From: JAZGER01 sp036480335
GTDB lineage: Bacteria; Pseudomonadota; Gammaproteobacteria; DSM-19610
DNA: 64,000 nt
Assembly: GCA_036480335.1 (NCBI GenBank)
Contig: JAZGGH010000040.1
Coordinates: 31,042-95,041, forward strand
Reading direction: 5' to 3'
Shown here: positions 42,475 to 50,494 of the stretch, one piece after another
Numbering within the stretch: position 1 is the stretch's first letter
How the letters are laid out: every line of letters begins with the position of its first letter
Program-made: the position numbers and the translations under genes
The notes under the pieces: model-generated
What the model was told of the DNA's origin: nothing
Databases searched by the model: none
Seen by the model: only the letters and a program-made list of their open reading frames with translations

Positions 42475-43260
42475 TCAATCGTCTATCCAGCCTATTTCCC
42501 TGGCGGTGAGTGAACCGACAACGACGCGTTTTAATGAGCGAGGCATGATTGCTTTATGTTCAGATACTGCTTTCCGTCCTCCCATGACTTCGGTGTAACG
42601 CTGCGGGAATCTTGGCCTGCGATCCGGCTCACCAAAACCATTAGGGTAAACGGGTAAGCCTGTTTCTGCTTCATACTTATCGGTTGCGCCGACGGTATGT
42701 AATAATTCATGTGCGATGACCAGCTGATTACTGCCTCGCATCGATCTTGATGCAAATGCATTGACAACTCCGATCAGTCCTTTTTCGAGGCCGAGAGAGT
42801 GTCGCAGCACCTCATTTTTTTCAGGATCGTGATATAACACAAATATCCGCACATCCGGTTCAGGCCCTGCGGTTGAATCATGATGCATTGCCCAGTAGCG
42901 CATTTTCAGGCTCCACCATAGAGTAACCAGCGGACCACCATTTTCAACCGGCTGAGGTGGAATCGCTTTTACTTCGTCAGCCAGATTAATAGTGACAGGA
43001 TCATCCTTTGTTTTATGGTACTTCGTCGCTTCCCTGAATAGAAAGTCTTTCACAGGTAAAAACTCTCTGATCGACAGTTCACGAATATAGCGGGCAGACT
43101 GTTCACTACCATCCGCATTGATAGGATAGATGGTAATCCACAAGGCATCGTTCCAGTCTGTTGTTCGAATATGGGTTAGCCAGGTTTGAAAACCCACAGC
43201 AAAGAGGAGTGTCAGCAATAGAAATACACGAACAAGATAAAAGAGGCTAACTGATTTCAT
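42475..43260 (-). CDS. Membrane-anchored zincin-like putative metallopeptidase
   Basis: A 261-residue protein with one N-terminal hydrophobic helix (residues 6-28), signal anchor or signal peptide. The core holds H184-E-L-L-H188-T-V-G191-A-T-D194, a HExxHxxGxxD pattern as in snapalysin-type (M7) zincins where Asp is the third metal ligand. The following KYE..GLPVYPNGFGEPDRRPRFPQRY..VMGGR stretch includes a possible Met-turn near VMGG. The cleft-side residues look intact, so peptidase activity is plausible. It is a single gene with no obvious partner; the 127-residue orphan on its other side is divergent. Confidence 0.75.
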   Translation of the reverse strand: MKSVSLFYLVRVFLLLTLLFAVGFQTWLTHIRTTDWNDALWITIYPINADGSEQSARYIRELSIREFLPVKDFLFREATKYHKTKDDPVTINLADEVKAIPPQPVENGGPLVTLWWSLKMRYWAMHHDSTAGPEPDVRIFVLYHDPEKNEVLRHSLGLEKGLIGVVNAFASRSMRGSNQLVIAHELLHTVGATDKYEAETGLPVYPNGFGEPDRRPRFPQRYTEVMGGRKAVSEHKAIMPRSLKRVVVGSLTAREIGWIDD

Positions 43261-43414
43261 ATTTGGCTTTCGTCATCTGGTTGTTATCATTATGATCTCC
43301 TAACCCTGTTTAGGGGATTTTTGGTGAAATACTTGAGATGCGAAGCACCAATATTTAACGTATTTGACTATAATCCGGCATATTTGATGACTCAATGGGA
43401 CAGGTAAATACATT

Positions 43415-43798
43415 ATGCGACCTTTACTTCTCGCTATAAGTGAGCTAGGCGGCTACCCTGATTTTTCTTCTCTGTATTCACGGCTAGGCTATGAGGTCCT
43501 GAAAGAAAGTTCGATGCGTAAAGCGATGAGCATAATCCGTAAGAGAGAACCCGCTGTTATAGTGGCAGAATTCAACTTCCAGTCAGATTTTCGTGATCGC
43601 ACCAGTTCGCTGGAATCCATGATGTCCGTTGTGCAACGACTGGAAAAGATCCATACAATTATTTTTTACGACAAGGAATACCAGCACCAGTTTGATCGTT
43701 TGTTGCAGCGACATCCGTTCTATCAAACCTTTACCTTCCCTATCCCTGAATCTGGCCTGGAAAGCTGCCTTGAAAAACTTTTTCAAGCCACAAAATAA
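43415..43798 (+). CDS. Hypothetical receiver-like small protein
   Basis: A 127-residue cytoplasmic protein that I do not recognise. The alternating hydrophobic strand/helix pattern (RPLLLAISELG, YEVLKESS, PAVIVAEFNF, IHTIIFYDKEY, FQTFTFPIPESGLE) resembles a CheY-like receiver fold, but the phospho-acceptor Asp is not evident; the strand reads VIVAEF. It may be a pseudo-receiver. It precedes the sulfur-globule-type gene by 175 bp, which contains an apparent FNR-type promoter, so the two are probably separate units. Confidence 0.7.
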   Translation: MRPLLLAISELGGYPDFSSLYSRLGYEVLKESSMRKAMSIIRKREPAVIVAEFNFQSDFRDRTSSLESMMSVVQRLEKIHTIIFYDKEYQHQFDRLLQRHPFYQTFTFPIPESGLESCLEKLFQATK

Positions 43799-43838
43799 TT
43801 TCTCTGTTCTATACTTCCTTTAGGTAGGTAAATATGAG

Positions 43839-43864
43839 GTCAATTTGACATTGATCAAATTGAC
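43839..43864. promoter_or_regulatory. FNR/ANR-type operator in extended palindrome
   Basis: GTCAATTTGA and TCAAATTGAC form a perfect 10-bp inverted repeat with a 6-bp centre. Nested within it, TTGAC-N4-ATCAA (43845-43858) differs from the FNR consensus TTGAT-N4-ATCAA at one base. Its centre lies about 40-41 bp upstream of the start expected from the -10 at 43880, the class II FNR position. It probably activates the downstream sulfur-globule-type gene when oxygen is low; another palindrome-binding regulator is possible. Confidence 0.6.
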
Positions 43865-43879
43865 GTTTGTTTACATTGA

Positions 43880-43885
43880 TATGAT
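43880..43885 (+). promoter_or_regulatory. Probable -10 element of sulfur-globule-type gene
   Basis: TATGAT, one mismatch from TATAAT. No good -35 lies 16-18 bp upstream, which fits an activator-dependent promoter served by the FNR-like box. The predicted start near 43892 would leave a leader of about 80 nt before the ATG at 43974 with its GAGGTG ribosome site. Confidence 0.5.
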
Positions 43886-43973
43886 GGATTCTGGTCATAC
43901 AGTTAATCAACGAGCATTGCAGAAATGGCCAGAGGAACTGAATATTTTTTGCTCTTAATTATGAGGTGTTGAT

Positions 43974-44417
43974 ATGACAAACTTCAGAAAAACTTTATTG
44001 GCAGTTGTTGTTGCTGGTGCAACCGCATTACCGCTTTCCAATGCGCAAGCATGGGGGAATGGCCCTGGCTGGGGTGGTCCTGGTTGGGGTAATAACGGCT
44101 GGGGTAATAATAACAGCTGGGGTAATAACGGCAGAGGCAGCGGCTGGGGCGATGGCAGCATGTTTGGCGATGGCGATTTCTCCATGGGTTTCAGCGGCAG
44201 TGGTCGTGGCAGTGGCAGAGGTAGTGGTTATGGCAGCGGTTATGGCAGTGGTAATAATCGTTACTATGGCAATGGATATAATAACCCCGGTTATGGCTAT
44301 GGCGGCCCCCGGGGGAATCCTGGCTATGGTTATGGGAATCCTGGTGGCTACCGCCCCTATGGTGCACCGCCACAAGCTCCAGCCCCAGCCCCAGCCGCTC
44401 CCCCAGCTGCTGAGTAA
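43974..44417 (+). CDS. Sulfur globule family protein
   Basis: A 147-residue exported, low-complexity protein. The signal peptide ends at NAQA (about residue 24-26). The mature chain is made of repeats of WGNNGWGNN, GSGRGSGYGSG and GYGYGGP/NPGYGYGNPGG, ending in an Ala/Pro tail (PQAPAPAPAAPPAAE). The central FGDGDFSMGFSGS block is one I recognise from sulfur globule family proteins (Allochromatium Sgp-like), which coat periplasmic sulfur deposits. Composition alone could also suit other Gly-rich surface or antifreeze-like proteins, so the call rests on the order of blocks. An FNR-type operator precedes it and a mobile element follows 49 bp after the stop. Confidence 0.75.
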   Translation: MTNFRKTLLAVVVAGATALPLSNAQAWGNGPGWGGPGWGNNGWGNNNSWGNNGRGSGWGDGSMFGDGDFSMGFSGSGRGSGRGSGYGSGYGSGNNRYYGNGYNNPGYGYGGPRGNPGYGYGNPGGYRPYGAPPQAPAPAPAAPPAAE

Positions 44418-44466
44418 ATAAAAGTGATGCGGAATAGTGCGCGCCGGTCGGTGCGCACTATGTTTT

Positions 44467-44607
44467 GGGCACCTCTATTAATCGTCTTTTCGCCCGATTT
44501 CTGCGTTGGATAATTTTTTGCGATCCTCATATATGCCTTATATACTGTGGTTCTCAAAAACCATCCGCCTTGAACTCAGACGAAAATCCTGATTAATAGA
44601 GGCACCC
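44467..44607 (+). mobile_element. 141-bp non-autonomous element, copy 2
   Basis: The ends are GGGCACCTCTATTAATC and GATTAATAGAGGCACCC, near-perfect inverted repeats; the flanks TTTT and TTTA make an imperfect 4-bp duplication. It has the same orientation as copy 1 and the same length as the other two. It lies between the convergent sulfur-globule-type gene and GGDEF-EAL gene, ending 9 bp from the latter's stop, and could fold to act as a terminator for either. Confidence 0.88.
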
Positions 44608-44616
44608 TTTATTTAT

Positions 44617-47445
44617 TCAGGCAGTTTCGAATGTATTTGTAGACTGATCTGTGCAAACATCAGTATTGATATTTTTGGGCAAGTAAAAGGGAACCGGTTC
44701 CCCAATGCCAAATCCCTGTGCATAATCAACTGAAAGTTCGCGTAATATATCCTTGATTTCGTCAGTTTCAACATACTCTGCTATGGATTTCATACCCATG
44801 ACACTGGCAACATGGTTGACCGCGAAAACCATGGCTCTACTGGTTTCACTTGTGGCCACATCGCGAACCAGAATCTTGTCCAGTTTTACATAATCAACAG
44901 GTAGCTGGCGTAAGTAATCAAAAGAACTCAGGCCAGTACCAAAATCATCGAGCGCAAGACTACAGCCCATAGCTTTTAAACGGCTAAGAATCTCCTGAGC
45001 TATTTCCATGTTGGCAATCATGGCACTTTCAGTGATCTCAAAACAAATGCTTGCCGGCGAAATGCTAGTTTTTTCGAATTGATGATCAATAAATCTGAAT
45101 GTTTTCATATCAGAGAGCGACTGCCCTGATAGATTAATGGAGCAAATAGTTGCCATGTCGACAATACTGCTTCCTGTAGCGATACGATTAAATGCGGTTG
45201 AAATAACCCATTGATCGATTGCCGGCATCAGATGATAGCGTTCTGCAACTGGTAGAAATGCCGATGGCGATATCACTTTGTGGGGTTCATCAGAAAATGT
45301 ATCCAGCATCCGTATTAACAGTTCCACACGTTTCTGGTCAGGCAGCCCTTCTTTGATAGGCTTGATTGGTTGTGCATAGAGGATAAACCCATCATCGTCC
45401 AGGGCGGATTGTAGGCGTTGCATCCACTGCATCTGGCCTCGACGATTAGCCACAGCAGTATCTTTCGGGTGGGATACATGAACACAATTCCTGCCATTTT
45501 CTTTGGCAATATAACAGGCTGAATCGACTTCCTTGAGTAAGTCGGTCAAACTTTGGTTCTTTCCTGCAATAGCGGCGATACCAACACTGGCACCGATTCT
45601 GAAAACCTTATCTTCCCATGCAAAACGGAAATCTTCTGTGGCCTGACGTAATGTTTCGGCGATTTCTTCTGCTTTTTTCAGGTCGCAGTTATTCAGTAAT
45701 ACACCAAATTCATCGCCGCCAAGACGTGCCAGTTTATCCGAATCTCTTAAAACACTTTCGAACAGGCGAGTTATCTGGATGAGTAGTTCATCACCAGCAG
45801 GGTGTCCGGATGTGTCGTTGACGATTTTGAATTTATCAAGATCAATAAACATTACAGCATGTTGTTCGTCATCTGATTCTGATGAAGAGATTGCGCTCTC
45901 CAGCAAGTTGTCGAATTCCAGGCGATTAATCAGGCCAGTCAATGTGTCATGTGTAGCCTGGTAGGAAAGTTCATTTGTCAGAGCACGTAACTTGGTAACA
46001 TCATGGAAAACCATGACAGAGCCAATAATTCTTGCACGGCTATCTCGAATAGGGGCGCCTGTCAGTTCAATAGATGTGATGTTGTCACTATCTTTTCCGA
46101 TTAGCGAAGCATGTTCCTGTAGTGAAGCTCTTTCTCCCTGAACCATCCAGTTGTCAACAGGAAGTTCAACAGTTTCTGATGTGGCTTCATTGACCAGTTT
46201 CATGATTTCACGGACAGGTTTGTTACTGGCTTCGCCACGTTTCCAGCCAGTAATTTGTTCCGCAACCGGATTCAGGTAAGTTACATCGCCATTAATATCT
46301 GTTGTGATAATGCCATCAGCGATAGATTCAAGTGCAACACGCCACAATTCTTTTTCTTTGTATAGGGCTTCCTTTGCATGTCTTTTTTCGGTTGTGTTTC
46401 TGGCCATGCCTTCATAACCATCGTTGCCATTTTTCAGATCCTGGTGACGGTGAACATTCAACGATACCCAGACAGTGCTGCCGTCTTTATGTTTGAAGCG
46501 AACTTCATATCCTTGCAAGATTTGATGCCCCATCTGAATTGAGCGCATGAATTTTTCATAATCTGAGTGATTAAAAAAGAAATCTTGCCAGCGCATCTTG
46601 CCAGCTACTTTAGGCGTGTATCCGAGCATTTTTTCAATGGAAGGCGAAATCCGATTGACTGTGCCAGAGGCTTCAAAACGGAAGTAGGTATCTGTCATAT
46701 CATTCAGGATACGGTTTAGTTCCATTTCTGAAAGTTTGATTTTTCGTTCGGCTTTCTTTCTCTCAATGATCTCAGCCTTGATTTTTTCATTGGTCTTTTC
46801 TGCACGTGCCTTAGCTTGCAAAGCTTCGTCACGTGTTGAAGCCAGGTTTCTCACTAATTCCGAATTTCCTTTGGAGATTTGCGAGAAACGATCCAGAATA
46901 TTATCAATATTATTGACCGCCATCGCCAGAGATGATGCCAGGATCAGCAGGAATACATCCAGTATAGCGACATCAAGATGCTTTGATTGCAGCGCCCAGC
47001 TAATACTGATGCCGAATGCGACAGCACTGAATTTCATCAGATGGTTTGTGCTTAAGGCTGAGCCTGAAAAAATCGCGATCGCAGTGCCCATTATGCCAAT
47101 TGAAGCCAGAATGTAGCTAGAATCAGGAACAGAGCTCTGCTGGCTGAGTAGATACGGTAATCCACCCCAGAAGACGGCTAATAGAAGCGCAGACAGAGAT
47201 CCTGGCCAATCTGTCTTCCTGTCATTACGATTGCGGTTGTTAGCACTTTTCCAGCCAGAGGTGACGGATAATAGCCGAATGAATACCATCCCCAGAAGAA
47301 TTGATGCACCCAGTGTTAGCTGGCTTTTTGTTATTACCTGTGAAATAGACAGATAGAGAAGCCCTGCAGTGAGTAAATGCAATAACAGCTCAATTGATAA
47401 TAACGTTCGGTGATTGATATGTTTTGTGACAGCCGGGTTGGCCAT
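44617..47445 (-). CDS. Membrane PAS-GGDEF-EAL signalling protein
   Basis: A 942-residue c-di-GMP turnover protein. The N-terminal 185 residues form about six transmembrane helices (MASE-like), followed by a coiled linker (QAKARAEKTNEKIKAEIIERKK). Two PAS/PAC units follow (about 235-375 and 365-490, with EGMARNTTEKRHAK and GSVMVFHDVTK). The GGDEF domain has an intact RLGGDEFGVLL signature, so cyclase activity is expected. The EAL domain has VELLIRM in place of EAL, but retains ITESAM, DDFGTGLSSFDYLRQLP and the Glu of SIAEYVE, so phosphodiesterase activity is plausible too. Which activity dominates is not decided by sequence. It may inform the PilZ-like protein at 20396. Confidence 0.9.
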   Translation of the reverse strand: MANPAVTKHINHRTLLSIELLLHLLTAGLLYLSISQVITKSQLTLGASILLGMVFIRLLSVTSGWKSANNRNRNDRKTDWPGSLSALLLAVFWGGLPYLLSQQSSVPDSSYILASIGIMGTAIAIFSGSALSTNHLMKFSAVAFGISISWALQSKHLDVAILDVFLLILASSLAMAVNNIDNILDRFSQISKGNSELVRNLASTRDEALQAKARAEKTNEKIKAEIIERKKAERKIKLSEMELNRILNDMTDTYFRFEASGTVNRISPSIEKMLGYTPKVAGKMRWQDFFFNHSDYEKFMRSIQMGHQILQGYEVRFKHKDGSTVWVSLNVHRHQDLKNGNDGYEGMARNTTEKRHAKEALYKEKELWRVALESIADGIITTDINGDVTYLNPVAEQITGWKRGEASNKPVREIMKLVNEATSETVELPVDNWMVQGERASLQEHASLIGKDSDNITSIELTGAPIRDSRARIIGSVMVFHDVTKLRALTNELSYQATHDTLTGLINRLEFDNLLESAISSSESDDEQHAVMFIDLDKFKIVNDTSGHPAGDELLIQITRLFESVLRDSDKLARLGGDEFGVLLNNCDLKKAEEIAETLRQATEDFRFAWEDKVFRIGASVGIAAIAGKNQSLTDLLKEVDSACYIAKENGRNCVHVSHPKDTAVANRRGQMQWMQRLQSALDDDGFILYAQPIKPIKEGLPDQKRVELLIRMLDTFSDEPHKVISPSAFLPVAERYHLMPAIDQWVISTAFNRIATGSSIVDMATICSINLSGQSLSDMKTFRFIDHQFEKTSISPASICFEITESAMIANMEIAQEILSRLKAMGCSLALDDFGTGLSSFDYLRQLPVDYVKLDKILVRDVATSETSRAMVFAVNHVASVMGMKSIAEYVETDEIKDILRELSVDYAQGFGIGEPVPFYLPKNINTDVCTDQSTNTFETA

Positions 47446-47583
47446 TCCGTTACTCCAAAATTGTATGCAGGGGATAACGGCAATGGCCTGTTTTTATTAA
47501 TACCGGCCTGGAAATAATTTAATTAAGCGGATATTAGTATATATTCAATTAGAACAGTATGTTATAAGGATATTGTGGTTTGA

Positions 47584-48159
47584 TTACCAGGTGTTTCTTC
47601 GTGTAAATAAAGTAACCTGGCCTGTTCTGGACTGAAGCCCAAGGAAATTATCCTTTCTTTCAAATCGATACTGATTGACCGCTTCCTGAGGATGAGTGCG
47701 CATGGATACGATATTTTCCTGTAAGGTGAGAGTGCCAGTAATTGCCTGCTGGCCGTGCCCAAGCTTGAATTGTTGACCCCTTACTATCAGCGTGTCTCCG
47801 GTGGAGCTGATCCAGAAGCCTTCCAGGGGTGTAGTAACAGGAGCCGCCTGAAAATCCAGGTTTTCTGGATAGTTAAGGTATGGAGTGCTCCATGGGTTAG
47901 TCGGCTGGAAGCTCTGAGGTGAAATTGACCATGGGTTGGCAGGAATACCAGCAGGGTAATTAGCAGGGTTTGGAATAGCCATGAAGGGGGTAACAGGCAT
48001 TGCCTGATTGGGATAAGTATTTGTTCCCGTAGACATGATATTTGCCATCAATATCATCATACGGAACATCATACTCATCATATCCATAAAAACATTGGTT
48101 CCAGCTTGCGCCGGAAGTGCAACACAGAGCCAGAAAAACAGAGAAGCAAGCAATTTCAT
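47584..48159 (-). CDS. Hypothetical exported Asn/Pro-rich protein
   Basis: A 191-residue protein with a signal peptide ending near AQA (residue 19). A Met-rich stretch follows (NVFMDMMSMMFRMMILMANIMS), then an Asn/Pro/Trp-rich region (PANPWSISPQSFQPTNPWSTPYLNYP). The C-terminal 80 residues form a small beta-sheet-like unit (LEGFWISSTGDTLIVRGQQFKLGHGQQAITGTLTL) that looks like a lipocalin- or META-type barrel fragment. I know no family for it. Probably periplasmic or surface-exposed. Confidence 0.7.
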   Translation of the reverse strand: MKLLASLFFWLCVALPAQAGTNVFMDMMSMMFRMMILMANIMSTGTNTYPNQAMPVTPFMAIPNPANYPAGIPANPWSISPQSFQPTNPWSTPYLNYPENLDFQAAPVTTPLEGFWISSTGDTLIVRGQQFKLGHGQQAITGTLTLQENIVSMRTHPQEAVNQYRFERKDNFLGLQSRTGQVTLFTRRNTW

Positions 48160-48240
48160 AAGTGAGCCTGATAACTTTGAGCTAATGCGCCAAAAAAACC
48201 ATTCTAGCTGGGACGACGTGCGATGAAAATAGTTTGATGG

Positions 48241-49299
48241 CTATTTATGATCACTGGAAATATTTTTTATCCTGAATATTGAAAGTAATACATCCAGAAG
48301 ATGATTTTCTGTCGCAGCAAACTGGCTGACTGCAATTGTGGCTTTGACCTTGTGTCGTGAAATTGTGATGTCCCGGCCATCCCTGAAACCGGGTTGATTA
48401 TAGATATTTCTAAGTGTCAGCATTCCCATTCCGGCAGCCCAGAAGCAAAATTTGCGAATTCCGCGTTCTTTTTTCGGGATTAATTTGATGTATCTGACGG
48501 CATTTTCAAGATGTTCAGAAGTCATTTCGACCATTGCTCGTAAGGACATTTGATATTCGGCAGAGCTGTGAATAGATGCAAGCTCGGATAGATCAAGCCC
48601 ATACGGAGAGAACAGACTTTGTGGTAACCAACATACCCCTTTGTCATGATCTGCCCATATATCCTTAAGTATATTTGTCATTTGCAGGCCCTGTCCAAAA
48701 GAGATGGATAGCGGCATCAATTGATCACGATTCTGGTTGATATCTTCAGAATATTGGCAGAAAAGGGTCGTTAGCATTTCACCAACAACGCCGGCGACTG
48801 TATAACAATATTGGTCAAATGCCTGTGTATTATTTAAACCCTGTATGCTTCTAAGTGGCAGGAAATCTGCCATGCCCAAACCCATTGTTTGTATACAATC
48901 GAGAATAGCGGCCTGCTGCCGGGGTTCGATCGCCTGCAACCAGTCCAGTACTGTTTGCATCTCTGCGATCAATTCTTTTTCGATAGGTGTTGTTGTGGTT
49001 GAAAGCGATGCACCCAGTGACAGTGCCAGATCCTGTGAGGGCAGTTTGTTGATGAAACAATCGACCAGTTGTAACAGGTATGCCTGTTTTTCCATCATCG
49101 ACAGGGCCGCCTCATCTTCAACAGTGTCAAGAATTCGGCATAGCAAATAGGCAATGGAAATGGCGGGTTGCAGAGTATCGGGAAGCTGCGGGATGGACAG
49201 AGCAAAGGTTCGTGATACGCCATCAAGAAAATAGCGCCGCAAGTCAGCGGATTGATTTATTATTGATGATTGATTCATTCGGTTGTTTATATTATCCAC
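48241..49299 (-). CDS. Squalene/phytoene synthase family protein
   Basis: A 352-residue isoprenoid synthase of the trans-IPPS head-to-head class. The two Asp-rich motifs are D-T-V-E-D (about residue 60) and Q-M-T-N-I-L-K-D-I-W-A-D (about 215-226), with SRTFALSIPQLPD at the N-terminus and YCYTVAGVVGEML between them. It would join two farnesyl (or geranylgeranyl) diphosphates. It is a lone copy here, without the hpnC/hpnD/hpnE set of hopanoid pathways, and may act alone or with unlinked genes. The call uses GTG at 49299; an in-frame ATG at 49278 is equally possible since neither has a good ribosome site. Confidence 0.88.
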   Translation of the reverse strand: MDNINNRMNQSSIINQSADLRRYFLDGVSRTFALSIPQLPDTLQPAISIAYLLCRILDTVEDEAALSMMEKQAYLLQLVDCFINKLPSQDLALSLGASLSTTTTPIEKELIAEMQTVLDWLQAIEPRQQAAILDCIQTMGLGMADFLPLRSIQGLNNTQAFDQYCYTVAGVVGEMLTTLFCQYSEDINQNRDQLMPLSISFGQGLQMTNILKDIWADHDKGVCWLPQSLFSPYGLDLSELASIHSSAEYQMSLRAMVEMTSEHLENAVRYIKLIPKKERGIRKFCFWAAGMGMLTLRNIYNQPGFRDGRDITISRHKVKATIAVSQFAATENHLLDVLLSIFRIKNISSDHK

Positions 49300-49349
49300 T
49301 GTGGGTGATGGCCATTGCAGTTAGAGCGAAATCCGGACACAATAATACT

Positions 49350-50408
49350 ATGAATAAATTCAGCACTTTGCCAGAAGAACGACCCGCTATTCAGATCCCA
49401 TTGCTGCTATTTTTTCTTTGTTTTCAGCTGTTGCTATCTTTGCCTGTGCAGGCAGCTGTGAGCGATCCTCTGATATTTAGCGATGAGATGCTGGAAGATG
49501 AGCTCATTTATCCTGACTGGTTCAAGGATCATTTTGGTCATTTGGGTGATGCACTAAATGAAGCCAGGAAAGCCGGGAAACAAGGCATTATCGTTTATTA
49601 TGGACAGAAACGTTGTGCCTACTGCCGTCAATTCCTGTTGCTTGATCTGGGGCAGCCGGATATTGAGAAATATATTCGGGATAATTTTGATGTTTTTCCA
49701 GTGGATATCTGGGGTATTGAAGATATCACGGATACGGACGGTACGGTTTATAGCGAAAGAGAGCTGGCAGAGCATTATAAAACTACCTTCACGCCCTCAC
49801 TGGTTTTTTATGACCTCAATGGCAAAACAATTTTTGGTTTACGTGGATTTTATCCGCCGTATAAATTTAAAGCCGCACTGGAATATATTGTCGAAGGCTT
49901 TTATAAAAAGGAAAAATTCAGGGACTATTTATTAAGAGCCGACTCTGCACTGGTTTTTTCAGAAGGGGAACTGACAGAAAGGGATTTTTTTGCTTCCCCA
50001 CCATTCAATCTGGATAAGGCCAGGCTCTTGAGAAGAGAAACTGTTCTATTCTTTGAACAGGGAAATTGTCATGCCTGTAATTTGTTGCACAGTGGTCCTC
50101 TCAATAAGACAGAAACAGTCGTCGAAATCGAACAAATGCATGCAATCCAGCTGGATATGACCTCTGATCAGCCAATCACTTTTTTTGATGGCAAGAAAAC
50201 AACGGCTAAACAACTGGCCGAAAAGTTAGGTGTTTTTCATGTGCCGACGTTAATCTTCTTTGACCCTGACGGTAAGGAAATTATTCGCATTGATTCAATC
50301 GTCCAGTTTTACCGTTTGCAGGGAGTTCTGGATTATGTCAATCGGCAGGGATATACCGTGGAGCCGGATTACCAGATGTGGCGATTGAAGCAACGTAAGA
50401 CAGAATAA
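49350..50408 (+). CDS. Exported tandem-thioredoxin protein
   Basis: A 352-residue periplasmic protein. ATG at 49350 opens a signal peptide ending near VQAA (residue 35); longer in-frame starts overlap the divergent synthase gene. It contains two thioredoxin_2-like domains. The first (about 65-200) has YYGQKRCAYCRQF (CAYC), and the second (about 235-345) has FFEQGNCHACNLL (CHAC); cis-Pro regions are FTPSLVFYD and HVPTLIFFD. The second domain resembles the SoxW-like protein encoded at 24292. It would handle disulfide reduction or exchange in the periplasm, with the two sites possibly relaying electrons. Confidence 0.85.
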   Translation: MNKFSTLPEERPAIQIPLLLFFLCFQLLLSLPVQAAVSDPLIFSDEMLEDELIYPDWFKDHFGHLGDALNEARKAGKQGIIVYYGQKRCAYCRQFLLLDLGQPDIEKYIRDNFDVFPVDIWGIEDITDTDGTVYSERELAEHYKTTFTPSLVFYDLNGKTIFGLRGFYPPYKFKAALEYIVEGFYKKEKFRDYLLRADSALVFSEGELTERDFFASPPFNLDKARLLRRETVLFFEQGNCHACNLLHSGPLNKTETVVEIEQMHAIQLDMTSDQPITFFDGKKTTAKQLAEKLGVFHVPTLIFFDPDGKEIIRIDSIVQFYRLQGVLDYVNRQGYTVEPDYQMWRLKQRKTE

Positions 50409-50494
50409 GGGTAGCTGAATTATGTATTACCTCTGCCTGTCGATATGTATTTCTTATAGAATACAGCGCCATTTAACAAAACAGATCAATATTT

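Noticed and set aside
43839..43864. Palindrome read as a terminator for the upstream orphan gene
   Set aside because: No U-tract follows on the plus strand, and spacing to a -10 element fits an activator site better.
44041..44330. DNA tandem repeat array or CRISPR-like array
   Set aside because: The repeats are codon-level (GGN-, AAT-, TAT-rich) in a coding frame; no constant repeats with unique spacers.
44028..44375. Minus-strand and third-frame ORFs over the glycine-rich gene
   Set aside because: Repetitive composition mirrors the Gly/Tyr/Asn repeats of the coding frame, which alone has a signal peptide and ribosome site.
49080..49349. Longer N-terminus for the tandem-thioredoxin protein
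   Set aside because: Would overlap the divergent synthase gene and would bury the signal peptide starting at 49350.
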